A stretch of DNA of 26,704 bases, from NCBI GenBank assembly GCA_947650285.1, contig CANTFL010000762.1, positions 1 to 26,704 of the forward strand, read 5' to 3'. The translations under genes were made by a program, and so were the position numbers. Below, piece after piece: positions 1-7,667 of the stretch. The stretch comes from Hyaloperonospora brassicae (lineage: Eukaryota > Oomycota > Peronosporomycetes > Peronosporales > Peronosporaceae). Each line of letters starts with the position of its first letter. Position 1 is the stretch's first letter. The notes beneath the pieces were generated by a model, which saw only the letters and a list, made by a program, of their open reading frames with translations, was not told the origin of the DNA and did no database searches.

Positions 1-330
1 AGGCAGTGCTCTGTTGCATACAGATGTCGAGGGACTAGAGCTAGTCATTGCGTTTGAGTCTCGGCAGCTCAAAACTGCTAAAAAGAACGTCCAGCGTTCA
101 TGACAACAGATTTTGCAACAAGCATGCTTTAGCTAAATCGAGTCTGAATTGCTTGGTCGGCGCCTTTTTTGATCTTTACAGATCATGCGTCATTACGCAC
201 TGCGAACCAGTCGCCACACTTCTCAGCGAATGGCTCGTTGGCTCTCATTCTTTGCGGAATATAACTTCGAGGTGAAGTATAAGCCGGGCAAGCAGAATGC
301 TTTGGCTGATGCGTTGTCACGGAAGTCCTG
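1..330 (+). pseudogene. RNase H domain of element 1 pol (3' end, broken)
   Basis: From about 171 the frame reads FTDHASLRTA, then a segment with RMARWLSFFAEYNFEVKYK and finally NALADALSRKS, ending at a stop near 330. This is the standard C-terminal part of a Ty3/Gypsy RNase H; the Asp of TDH (181-183) is a catalytic residue and the block closes with the usual DALSR motif. The first 170 bases encode a fragment of the N-terminal half (SRQL motif) in a different frame, interrupted by stops and small indels. It lies directly upstream of the integrase zinc module, as expected for pol order RT-RH-INT. The identification is secure; the sequence is not translatable as a whole. Confidence 0.85.
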
Positions 331-556
331 ACTATGAGCTTGCTCATGTTACGACTTGTCATCATCGGTCATGGTGACCTCATTCGTTCGGCATATGCCA
401 AAGATGAACACTGTGTAGCTTTGCTACGTGCTCTGGGGAGCGAGGAGTTTAACAACTCAGACATAGATTTGTCGGCACGTTTGCGTGCGAGGCTACATCG
501 ATACTTTCATCGATCAAGGCCTGTTGTGCTATAGCACGGAAGGCGATATACCCGTA

Positions 557-1461
557 TCGTCGTCCCTCATGATACGAAGTTGAAGTATAGGATCCTCTAT
601 GAGGCGCATGAAACTTATAAGGTCATCTCGGTCGAGAGAAGACATATAGCTCCGTGAGCCAATATTATTAGTAGGCCCAAACTTTACAAATGGGTAAGCA
701 CATGCGTGCGTACGGGTGAAACTTGTCAACGGGTGAAACCCTCATTTCATGTGGCTGCGCCACTAGATAGTCTACCCATACTATCGGGGTGTTGGGAGTC
801 CATCAGCATGGACTCTCCATGTTCGGTTTGCCGAAAGACGCACATGCCAATACGGGTATTGTGGTCTTTGTTGACCGTTTGAGCAAGATGGCTCACTTGG
901 AGGCTGTGCCAGATACCACTGATGGTGAAGGTACAGCTTCGCTGTTGATCGATCGAGGCGTTTCGATAACACGCCTTGCCTGTGGCAATTTTTCGGACCG
1001 AGACTCCTGCTTCACTGGGATGTTTTGGAAGTCCGTCTTCAAGGTGCTTGGCACACGATTGAACATGCCCAAGAGGATTATCCGCAGACTGATGGTCAAA
1101 CCGAGCGAATGAATCGCGTCATTGGTTACACATTACGCAGTGTTTGCGCGCAGCGCCAAACCGTTGGTTCGATGCCCCGATCAATGAGTTTGCGTTAACA
1201 ACGATATTCATGCCTTTAAGGCTTTACTCCGTCCTATGTGAACGGTCTCACACACCCTCCTCGCGTTCCGTTGACGCTTACTCACTGCGTGATGTAGGGC
1301 TTGGGGGGGGAGAGTTGGCCGATCGGCTTGCTGTTATCAGCCCTGCTACTGTTCATAAACAGTTTAGCGATTTTCTCGCAACGCGATTGAATGTCTTAGG
1401 ACATGTGCGTGACTCACTGGCTGATAGCCAAGACAAGCAGAAGGAACAAGCTGATGCTTAA
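557..1461 (+). pseudogene. Integrase of element 1 pol, zinc module and DDE core (frameshifted)
   Basis: A zinc-binding HHCC remnant covers about 557-750, including a Cys pair before the motif CQRVKPS. The frame from 820 reads GIVVFVDRLSKMAHLEAVP and then SDRDSCFTGMFWKSVFK, which contains the second catalytic Asp (in SDRD). The third catalytic residue lies in TDGQTERMNRVIG near 1085-1125, in another frame than the SDRD block, so there is a frameshift around 1070. The piece 1144-1461 covers the end of the core and the helix leading to the GPY/F module, ending in a basic/acidic stretch (DSQDKQKEQADA). Family: retroviral-type integrase that joins element cDNA to host DNA in the nucleus. Several frame breaks make it non-functional. 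Confidence 0.85.
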
Positions 1462-1536
1462 GGAAGAGGATGTATTGAACGTTACGAGGTCGGAGACCAA
1501 GTTCTACTCAATGCTAAAAACCTACCTACAAATGTA

Positions 1537-2166
1537 GTGTCTGCCGTCTTCAAGACAAAGTTGCGTCCGCGCTTCATTGGGCCATTCACGGTCATTTCTA
1601 AGAAGGGATTTGCGTACACGCTCAACCTTCCGCGCAAACTGCGCACACACCCAGTGTTCTACGTTGGCTTACTTGAGCCGTATCGGGATCCGTCCCATGT
1701 GAACTCGGAGGCGCTTGCGCCGGGTCATAGGGCCTTGCCGTCGGCTGTTGCATCCGAACCAGGAGGTCAAGCTGACCATCCACACGGGCTAAGGCCAACT
1801 CCAATTCTTGAACACGGTCTTGCATCGCGTCGAGCGTACTCTGGGTCTTACCCAATGTCTCTTGGAGACCACTCAGCTCACGGAGCACCTTCTCATGCCC
1901 CTCCTTCGGTACACCGACCGCCACCAACTCTGCTTGATGAGCAAGGGAACCACCAGTTCCATGTGGAGCGACTCCTGAAACGAAGCCGTTGTCATGGCCA
2001 ATTCCAGTATCTGGTGAAGTGGGAGGGTACCCGGAGTCGGAGAACTCGTGGGAGTATGAGATACCCCTTCGTCAGGATTGACCATACGCCGTGGTTGTTT
2101 TTGAACATCGTGGAAAGGGTCATCCCTCGACAGAGCGCGCTTCTCACCAATGGTGGTGGGAGGTAG
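1537..2166 (+). pseudogene. Integrase C-terminus of element 1: GPY/F module plus chromodomain
   Basis: Residues 10-55 of this 209-residue frame hold the GPY/F module (RPRFIGPFTVISKKGFAYTL, then HPVFYVGLLEPY). A Pro/Ser/His-rich linker of about 90 residues follows, then a chromodomain from about residue 138 (FHVERLLKRS, QYLVKWEG). After WEG the frame is lost, but the expected continuation SENSWEYEIPL is visible in an adjacent frame at about 2035-2075, so a small indel breaks the domain. Chromodomains in this family are thought to steer integration to particular chromatin. The linker is also coding-like on the opposite strand (see 1622-2974). The listed first codon is not a real start; this is the tail of the polyprotein. 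Confidence 0.85.
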
Positions 2167-2974
2167 CGGGTTGCTCCGCACCATTGAATCGGAACCCGCA
2201 GATATCGGCGTAGCCGAAGCATAGCGTGTGTGATTACGCAACTTGCCTATGGTCTTGACCGTGGCGTATTCGTACCGAAGCTTTCGCTCCAAACAAACAT
2301 CGGCCACATTGGCACTTGCTCTCAGAGTTTTCATGCTGCTTAGTTGTCGGTTGCGGTACACTCAGCAGATGAACTGGTTGTCCTCCTCTTCAGTTAACTC
2401 ACTTGCGAACAACAAAATGGACACGCCCTTAATCGGTCGAACCGAAATACCACGAGCCAAGCTCTCAAGTTGTGCCTTGTATTGACCTTGTGTGGTCATA
2501 AAAGGTTCGAGATTTCCCTCATCTAGGGACTGGTGGAAGGCGATGTCTTCTGGCGACGTAGCCTCTGGGGCAATGGCCCATGTTGAAAGTCTACGGCCTT
2601 CCGTTTGACGGAGACGTTCCTCCACGGCAGGTGTTAAAAACACATAGCCGCTCCAGATTTGAATGAGCCTCTGGGTCCGAGTGCGACGAAGATTACCCTC
2701 CTCTCGTTGGAGAACCAACTCCTGTTGCTCATCCAGCGGGTTGGTGATGATGTTGCCATCTGCATCTGTTGTATGATGCTGTGCCCCGTGTGCGGTAGTA
2801 TCACCACGTTCAGCGAACGGATTGGGTGCTGAAAGAGGTCGTATTTTCAGGCACAAGTGAGTGGGACGATGTCCCTTCATCTCCATGGACATTATTATCG
2901 CTACCGTAGTCCACTTCCTCATCGAAGTCGAGGAAGGAGGAAAAAGTTCGAGACTCGTTAGGTGGTAAAGCCAT
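1622..2974 (-). pseudogene. Antisense coiled-coil protein frame of element 1
   Basis: On the strand opposite to pol, an ATG at 2974 opens an acidic N-terminus (FLDFDEEVDYGSD). After a frameshift around 2810-2880 one frame stays open to 1873 apart from a single stop at 2362-2364. A second frameshift near 1930 leads into 1622-1927, whose product has strong heptad spacing (ELSGLQETLGKTQSTLDAMQ, then DRVQELELALARVDGQL), a clear coiled coil. This C-terminal part lies opposite the Pro-rich linker between GPY/F and chromodomain. No known domain is recognised. It sits between pol and the 3' LTR and reads towards pol, like the frame at 5683-7293 in element 2. The coiled coil could partly be a by-product of linker codon composition, but the long openness upstream, outside pol, argues for a real decayed gene. 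Confidence 0.55.
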
Positions 2975-3069
2975 GGTGGTTGTTGTTTTGGCAAACCGTG
3001 GGGTTGTAGCACACACAATGCCCTCTTCGAGGAAAGAAGTCGATTGACGTTTTGTGGTAACGTCAGTCT

Positions 3070-3082
3070 GGTGGGGGAAGGG
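3070..3082 (+). promoter_or_regulatory. Polypurine tract of element 1
   Basis: A run of 13 bases, GGTGGGGGAAGGG with a single T, ends exactly where the LTR terminus TGTAACGGGG begins. In the family this tract primes plus-strand DNA synthesis. Its position directly before the LTR fixes the orientation of element 1 as plus. Confidence 0.8.
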
Positions 3083-3512
3083 TGTAACGGGGTTACAGGT
3101 CGGCTAGTAGTCGACAATAGGTGTAGTGCACACAAGAAATGTGATCCTCTTTAGAGTGATATTAGAACACAGTATCAATTGTTGAAGACTGATGTCTGTC
3201 GACCATTGATTACGAACTCTTTTGAGAGGTATTAATTAAAACAGTAGTGACTAAGTTAATTACGTTGTTCTGGGGTATTCTTTTAGATAAACAGAAATAA
3301 AGTTCAGTTCCCATTTTGATCAACATAAGACACGTGCCTCACGAGGCGTCTTGATCGTAAGAGATAGCAACAACTGTAAAGGTAGCTTCTCTTGAGCAAT
3401 TTGTGCTGTGATTCTTTTGAATCGTTTGGTCCCCCTGGAACAGGGACCGTAATCTCTCTGAGCTTGTTGACTCTATGGAGTCGGGTTCTTTGAACCAAAG
3501 TTGCTCGTACAG
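3083..3512 (+). repeat. 3' LTR of element 1 (right end approximate)
   Basis: The left end TGTAACGGGG directly follows the polypurine tract and has the same ten-base start as the element 2 LTR read on its own strand. The body is AT-rich and non-coding. The partner LTR is outside the window, so the right end can only be guessed: GTACA at 3508-3512 gives 430 bp, close to the 441-442 bp of element 2, and GATACA at 3551-3556 gives 474 bp. Both are followed by GCGTT. Confidence 0.65.
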
Positions 3513-4040
3513 CGTTAAGTCTTACTCTGGCTTAAGGAGCTGTGTAGCTCCGATACAGCGTTCATGCATTTGCTTTGTATCTCGAATGGTCTTGTCTTGC
3601 TGGATTTGTGTGACTGCCTTCTGAGCGTGAGATGGTGGCTCTGCGGCTGAGCAAAACCGGTGGACGTGGTATGTACAGCCGCTGGTCCTTTCGTAATAAA
3701 AGCGGCTTCGCGCTGCATCGACTAGGCACGGCTGCAGCTTCTCGCTTGGACTGGTCCATTCGGAGGGTGGCAGGAGCGTTCGCCACGGTGTACTGATTAC
3801 ACGCATGCAGTGGCACGTGCGTGATGGACAGCAAAAGGTGACGACAAAACAGCCGGTATCGTGGAGTCTTGGTCCAGTTCTGATAAAAAAAACACTGCGA
3901 TGTCCGTTCTTTGACTACTCGGATAGTAGGAGACCAGATTTGGGTGCTGACGACTGACTGCATAGGGATCAGATCTCGTAGGGCTAAGATCTGGCCGACA
4001 ATTGGGTGGCTCACGCGTTGCGGTAAAGAGGCTCCGCGAC
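3513..4040. other. Intergenic stretch upstream of the effector gene
   Basis: No convincing gene. Several open frames of 60-210 codons occur on the minus strand, but none shows a recognisable domain, and the longest (3562-4194) runs antisense into the effector's signal-peptide region. A run of eight A at 3887-3894 is the only simple-sequence feature. The stretch probably contains the promoter region of the gene at 4078. Confidence 0.5.
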
Positions 4041-4046
4041 ATACTC

Positions 4047-4060
4047 CACTCATTCTGCAA
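4047..4060 (+). promoter_or_regulatory. Oomycete-type initiator (Inr) of the effector gene
   Basis: The sequence ACTCATTCTGCAAA lies about 20-30 bases upstream of the ATG at 4078. It fits the oomycete initiator consensus around YTCATTY, which normally lies shortly before the start codon. Seen directly: motif and spacing. Inferred: that transcription starts at or near 4052. Confidence 0.6.
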
Positions 4061-4077
4061 AGTGCTCGGCATCCAGT

Positions 4078-4554
4078 ATGCGCGCTGAACATCGATTGGT
4101 CACAGCCTACATCGTCCTCATCCTGTTGAGTAGCGTTGTATCCATCACTTCTGGCTGCGACAGAACGCACGGTCCTGCCCCTCAAATCGGTCATCGTTTC
4201 TTCCGTCTAAAAACGAATGCTTCCACTGCGCCAAGCTTATTGACGTCACGTGGCTCGACTTCTGCCGTCGACGTGATCGACCACGAAGGCAGCAACGAAG
4301 AGGAGAGGTCTTGGAGAGAACCCTTGTTGGATGCATCCAAAGCCATAGAAGCAGCGTCCTCGGAACTACCCAGTTTGGATCATTTGCACCCATCGAAACT
4401 TTTGAGCAACTTGAAATCGCAGCAGAGAACGAGAAGGGTTCTCACCTCCGAGAAGATCACGCAGTGGATCAAGCATGCTATCAAGTACCGTGGTCAACTT
4501 GACTCGTTCGATCACAATGATGTAGTTGACTTCCTGCAGACAAAACTCAACTAG
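4078..4554 (+). CDS. RXLR-like secreted effector, truncated
   Basis: This 158-residue protein has the layout of oomycete host-translocated effectors. Residues 1-26 are a signal peptide (short basic start, hydrophobic core at about 10-23, likely cleavage near 25-26). A degenerate RXLR site RFFR lies at 40-43 and an EER motif at 75-77. The rest is predicted helical and rich in Leu, Lys and Ser; Trp130 and Tyr137 lie in a helix that could be the start of a WY-type fold, but this is not proven. Effectors of this class are secreted and act inside plant cells, usually to dampen immunity; the target of this one is unknown. The ATG is chosen because it opens the signal peptide and lies just after an oomycete Inr. 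No intron is seen. The in-frame TAG at 4552 is followed by more effector-like sequence (4555-5064), so the protein is probably shortened from a longer ancestor. Confidence 0.75.
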   Translation: MRAEHRLVTAYIVLILLSSVVSITSGCDRTHGPAPQIGHRFFRLKTNASTAPSLLTSRGSTSAVDVIDHEGSNEEERSWREPLLDASKAIEAASSELPSLDHLHPSKLLSNLKSQQRTRRVLTSEKITQWIKHAIKYRGQLDSFDHNDVVDFLQTKLN

Positions 4555-5064
4555 AATGCAGAACAGCTGGTGAAGTTTTTCGTTTCGCTTCGTTCCTCCT
4601 CTGGTATACAAGAATATCACGTTTTCGCCCCTGCGAAAAGCGCTGGGCGACAAATTTTCCCCAGATAATATGCTTCCCCTGTGGCTGGAATCGAATAATG
4701 ATCCTCGCAAAATCTACTAAGTGACATCGATTTCACTGGATGGCTTGATCATGTCTGACGGTAAAGAAACGGTGGCGTGGGAGGGCGTCAAAGGCAAGCT
4801 GATGCGCTGGAGTGAGGTATATCGACAAGTTTCATGGAGATAACTCTGACATTTTAACTTGCTCGCGGAGTTAGAACAACCCAAAGAGCTGTCGATATTG
4901 TTCACTTCGCTTCCGGCTGGATGGGAACAGCGCGCAAACGACTTGCAAAGAGGCTCTACTTAAACTTCCCACAGAATCGGCCAAATTGATTATAATCTGG
5001 CTGAGTTCGGTAGGAATCCTGAGGACATCCACGATTTGATGCTTCTTATTTCACGCGTCGACTG
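4555..5064 (+). pseudogene. Broken 3' part of the effector gene
   Basis: Directly after the TAG at 4552-4554 the same frame stays open with a helical, effector-like composition to about 4675. From 4628 a better frame (+1) runs to a stop at 4718-4720 and continues in phase to about 4840. Further pieces in other frames cover about 4855-4950 (with a Leu/Glu-rich segment ending in a Trp-containing turn) and about 4985-5064, ending at TGA. Trp/Leu spacing resembles the repeated helical units of large RXLR effectors. I count at least two nonsense changes and three or more frameshifts. No continuous protein can be read. The remnant ends about 40 bases before the LTR at 5103. Function inferred from continuity with 4078-4554 only. 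Confidence 0.55.
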
Positions 5065-5102
5065 ACATGGCATACTTCTTAAACTAACTGTAGTGGCCAT
5101 TA

Positions 5103-5544
5103 TGTGACGGGGCACTGTTGACTACGTACTGGTTGACCAGTACGGACTATACTTCCACTGACGACAGTGGTCGATAGTGCCCTGCTAGGTGTTTTAAGGA
5201 AAACACAGAGGAAGGAAAGGAGACGAAGTAGTCAGACTAGTCTCTTGGTAAAAGTAAAATGTATTAATATAATTAAGCCCTATAACTCCTTGAATCTCTG
5301 TTGTCCCGACTTAATTATGCCAATACAACTAAACGTATGATGACGTCTACTCACCACCCATTGCGCGCGTCTAGCAGCGATAGGTGGGTTGATATCATCA
5401 CGATATCAACCAATGAGTAGACCCTTCGGTCATCCCAACAATATCACCATGTCTTGTGATATTATTAAAAGAACATTCAACGTAATATTCTTTATTGTCA
5501 GATTCTTTAAATGACAATCTCATGTAATGGGCTACCCCGTTACA
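5103..5544 (-). repeat. 3' LTR of element 2
   Basis: This 442 bp repeat matches 12399-12839 along its whole length with roughly 20 differences. It begins TGTGACGGGG and ends CCCCGTTACA on the plus strand, a near-perfect terminal inverted repeat with TG...CA ends. It contains hairpin-forming sequence: arms GTCTACTCA (5345-5353) and TGAGTAGAC (5414-5422) enclose GTTGATATC/GATATCAAC (5388-5410), and GTACTGGT/ACCAGTAC lies near the left end (5124-5141). The LTR should carry promoter and polyadenylation signals of the element; none was assigned with confidence. Confidence 0.92.
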
Positions 5545-5556
5545 TCACCCCTCTCT
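5545..5556 (-). promoter_or_regulatory. Polypurine tract of element 2
   Basis: On the minus strand AGAGAGGGGTGA lies immediately before the 3' LTR terminus TGTAACGGGG. This is the expected plus-strand priming site and confirms the minus orientation of the element. Confidence 0.8.
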
Positions 5557-5682
5557 AATCTGATAGTCACCGTGTGACTATCGAAAACTTGGTGGCCACC
5601 CGTTGGACACCAGTGGGACAGGTAGCACTTGTTTGGCCAGACCCATTCACTCCTGACCTTGCCCCGCATACTTAATACGTCT

Positions 5683-7293
5683 ATGCGAGGTGATTCGAAG
5701 ACCACACAGCCTACTGCTGTGCCAGCCCATGCGGCAGACGGTTAGTCGTCTGCTGCTTGTTCTCCGTCTGCAGCAGAAGGTGCTGCAGACGCACGCGGTA
5801 TCGCACCACGTGCACACGATGACCTTGGCAATGAGGTCATCGATTATGGCGAGTCAGACGTGCCTGACTCGCGCAACGTTCCAGCGGCATCCCGATCACC
5901 GGCGGTGCCTCATCGTTCGTCACGAGCACTGTCGAACGAGCGGACTCGTTAAATGCATCACAGTCTGTTCGGCAGTGATGATGAACTCTATGGTGAGGAC
6001 TACTATGCCTCACCAGTATCAACTCGTGCTTCCCCGCAAGAGCGTGATGACGATGGCAAGAGCCATCGTCATTTTGTAAGCCGTGGTACCGAAACAGATA
6101 CCAGATTGAAGCGTGATGAGCTCAAGCCGTGGCGCTTGCCCGAGCAGCTTATCAATAACTTGTCTCACGAGACAAGCGAACACTATCGAATTCCTTTATT
6201 CGATGCAATTGTGCTTCATGGCTGATGTTCTAGCGCGAGCAACTATCGCGCTGAGAAAGACTTCTATCTCGATGCCTTCCTTAGACATCTATGGTACAAC
6301 AGCAACCAAAAGCGTGACAAGGCCTCGATTTTGGCAGCGTGGAACGTCTTCGCCCAAAACGTCAAGAATTTTGGACGAGAAGGGTGGCTTAAGAAGCTTG
6401 AGGCGATACGCTTCAAGTTCGAAAAGCGAACGCCAACCGGTGCAAGGTACCGGTTGCATAATCTGTCAAGTGAGGCCGGCATTCTATGCCTCACTTGGGG
6501 TGATCCCTGTGCGAGCTGTATCGATAACTCGCAACGCGCACATAGGGACGTGTATTCCCTTAGTTCGCCCTGGGGAAGGGCACACATCTCGGCTGAGATG
6601 CGGGACGCGATTGCAAACTTGCAATCCGTCTACAAGCGCCAAAAGCGCGTGTCTAACGATGGGCCGGAGGACCTATCGGATGAGTCTCGTCATACTGGTG
6701 GACGATACCTTCAACGTCAGCCATCAGCTAGGAACGAGGTTCCCAGTTGTCAAAGGAAGGTGGGTACCCACGCCACCGGACGAGGTAACTTTTCCTTGAT
6801 TCTGAATCGCCACGGTGGTACAAGATACGCTCCACAAGAAAGCGTTGACCACCGTGGGAATTCACCAGTGGTTCCGGTGGCGGTGGAAAGACAAGGTCCG
6901 GCTCAGCCGCCGGGCCTGCACGACACTTTGTGTAACCACGAGCGTTACCTGACCGAGCTGAGGGAGGACGTCGATCACGAAAACGATCGTCGGCACGCCT
7001 TGCAGTCGGACGTGCGACGTCTTCGTGCCGATCGGGAGAAGGACCGATCGGACTTCGCGTTCGCTCAGCTTGAGAGTGAACGCGAGAGGCTTCGTTTGCG
7101 CGACGAGCAAGAGACGGCTCGTCGCGAGGCCGCGCCGATGAAGGACCAAATCCTTTCGACGAAGGACCAACTTCAGTGTCTGGTGCGTAATCACAAGATT
7201 CTGTTGGAGATTCTTGAGCGCGCCGGTTATCTCCGTTCTTGCAAGAGGCCTCGTACTGATGGTACGGGTGATGACGGCCAACATAAAACGTAG
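5683..7293 (+). pseudogene. Antisense coiled-coil protein frame of element 2
   Basis: One plus-strand frame runs from the ATG at 5683 to the stop at 7291-7293, 537 codons with no frameshift and only three internal stops (TAG at 5743-5745, TAA at 5950-5952, TGA at 6223-6225). It is antisense to the element. The N-terminal 90 residues are Ala/Ser/Asp-rich; a second ATG at 5953 opens an acidic stretch (GSDDELYGEDYYAS). A globular-looking middle with many aromatics follows (DFYLDAFLRHLWYNSN, WNVFAQNVKNFGREGWLKKL). The last 120 residues are a highly charged coiled coil (RRLRADREKDRSDF, ESERERLRLRDEQE). From 6728 it overlaps the pol chromodomain and linker on the other strand. No known family is recognised. 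About 25 stops would be expected by chance in so many codons, so a decayed gene is the best reading. Each stop is one C-to-T change from CAG, CAA or CGA. Confidence 0.65.
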
Positions 7294-7516
7294 GATGCGT
7301 GCGCATCCTACGAGACAATTGGATTGTGTATGCATTGCCCTTGCGGTGCAACACACGAAATGGCTCAATGTACTTTGGTAGTAGTTTACTACTGCCGATA
7401 TTATTGACTACATGTCCAGGTAAGTTTACCGTAGACAGTAGCACTAGGTTGTTAACCTTAAATGAAAGAACATTTGCTCTTCCATTCTTGTCTGCGTTCC
7501 GTTTCTGGCGGGCCAC
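6728..7516 (-). CDS. Integrase C-terminus of element 2: GPY/F module and chromodomain
   Basis: This open segment of 262 residues is the end of the polyprotein. Residues 20-88 are the GPY/F module (LVLLSTVNLPG, YIEPFRVLHRKGNAYTI, THPTFYVGRHHPY). Residues 90-215 are a low-complexity linker rich in Arg, Ser, Pro and Ala. The chromodomain starts at about 224 (RFLVERILYHRGDSESRKSY, LVRWRGYPPSFDNWEP), with the aromatic residues of the fold in place, and the protein ends just after WEPRS. The first Met is internal: upstream sequence (7517-7800) continues in another frame, so a frameshift separates this part from the core. Its linker is opposite the coiled coil of the antisense frame 5683-7293. Confidence 0.88.
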   Translation of the reverse strand: MARQKRNADKNGRANVLSFKVNNLVLLSTVNLPGHVVNNIGSSKLLPKYIEPFRVLHRKGNAYTIQLSRRMRTHPTFYVGRHHPYHQYEASCKNGDNRRAQESPTESCDYAPDTEVGPSSKGFGPSSARPRDEPSLARRANEASRVHSQAERTRSPIGPSPDRHEDVARPTARRADDRFRDRRPPSARSGNARGYTKCRAGPAAEPDLVFPPPPEPLVNSHGGQRFLVERILYHRGDSESRKSYLVRWRGYPPSFDNWEPRS

Positions 7517-7667
7517 CGCATTTGCGATGGAGGTTAAACGAAACGGACTACCGCGTCTCGATTCAGCAGGAAGTTCTCTGCTGACTCGTTGTTGTGTCTT
7601 TCAGTGCGCTTCGTACGCACTGCTAAGAGATTTTTCTCTTCTTCAACGAGGGTGTCCTCTTACTTGC

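Larger units (their letters stand above)
1..3512 (+). mobile_element. Ty3/Gypsy element 1, 3' part (pol end, antisense frame, PPT, 3' LTR)
   Basis: The window opens inside pol of a plus-strand LTR retrotransposon. In order it shows the RNase H end, integrase zinc module and core, GPY/F module, chromodomain, an antisense reading frame, a polypurine tract at 3070-3082 and an LTR starting TGTAACGGGG at 3083. Gag, protease, RT and the 5' LTR lie left of the window. Frameshifts and stops occur in nearly every pol domain, so this copy is dead. Its domain order and LTR terminus resemble element 2 (5103-12839), but LTR bodies differ, so the two are related families rather than copies. The right end is uncertain: TACA endings occur at 3512 and at 3556. 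Confidence 0.85.

Noticed and set aside
3562..4194. 210-codon minus-strand frame across the effector start
   Set aside because: No domain, unconvincing composition, and it runs antisense through the signal-peptide region of the effector.
5103..5544. LTR starting at 5116 (TGTTGACT) instead of 5103
   Set aside because: TGTTGACT also gives a TG start shared by both copies, but 5103 gives the inverted terminus TGTGACGGGG/CCCCGTTACA and, in the other copy, an end two bases from the PBS.
6113..6799. 228-codon open frame on the plus strand
   Set aside because: It lies in a different phase from the better supported antisense frame 5683-7293 and has no recognisable composition or domain; treated as a shadow.
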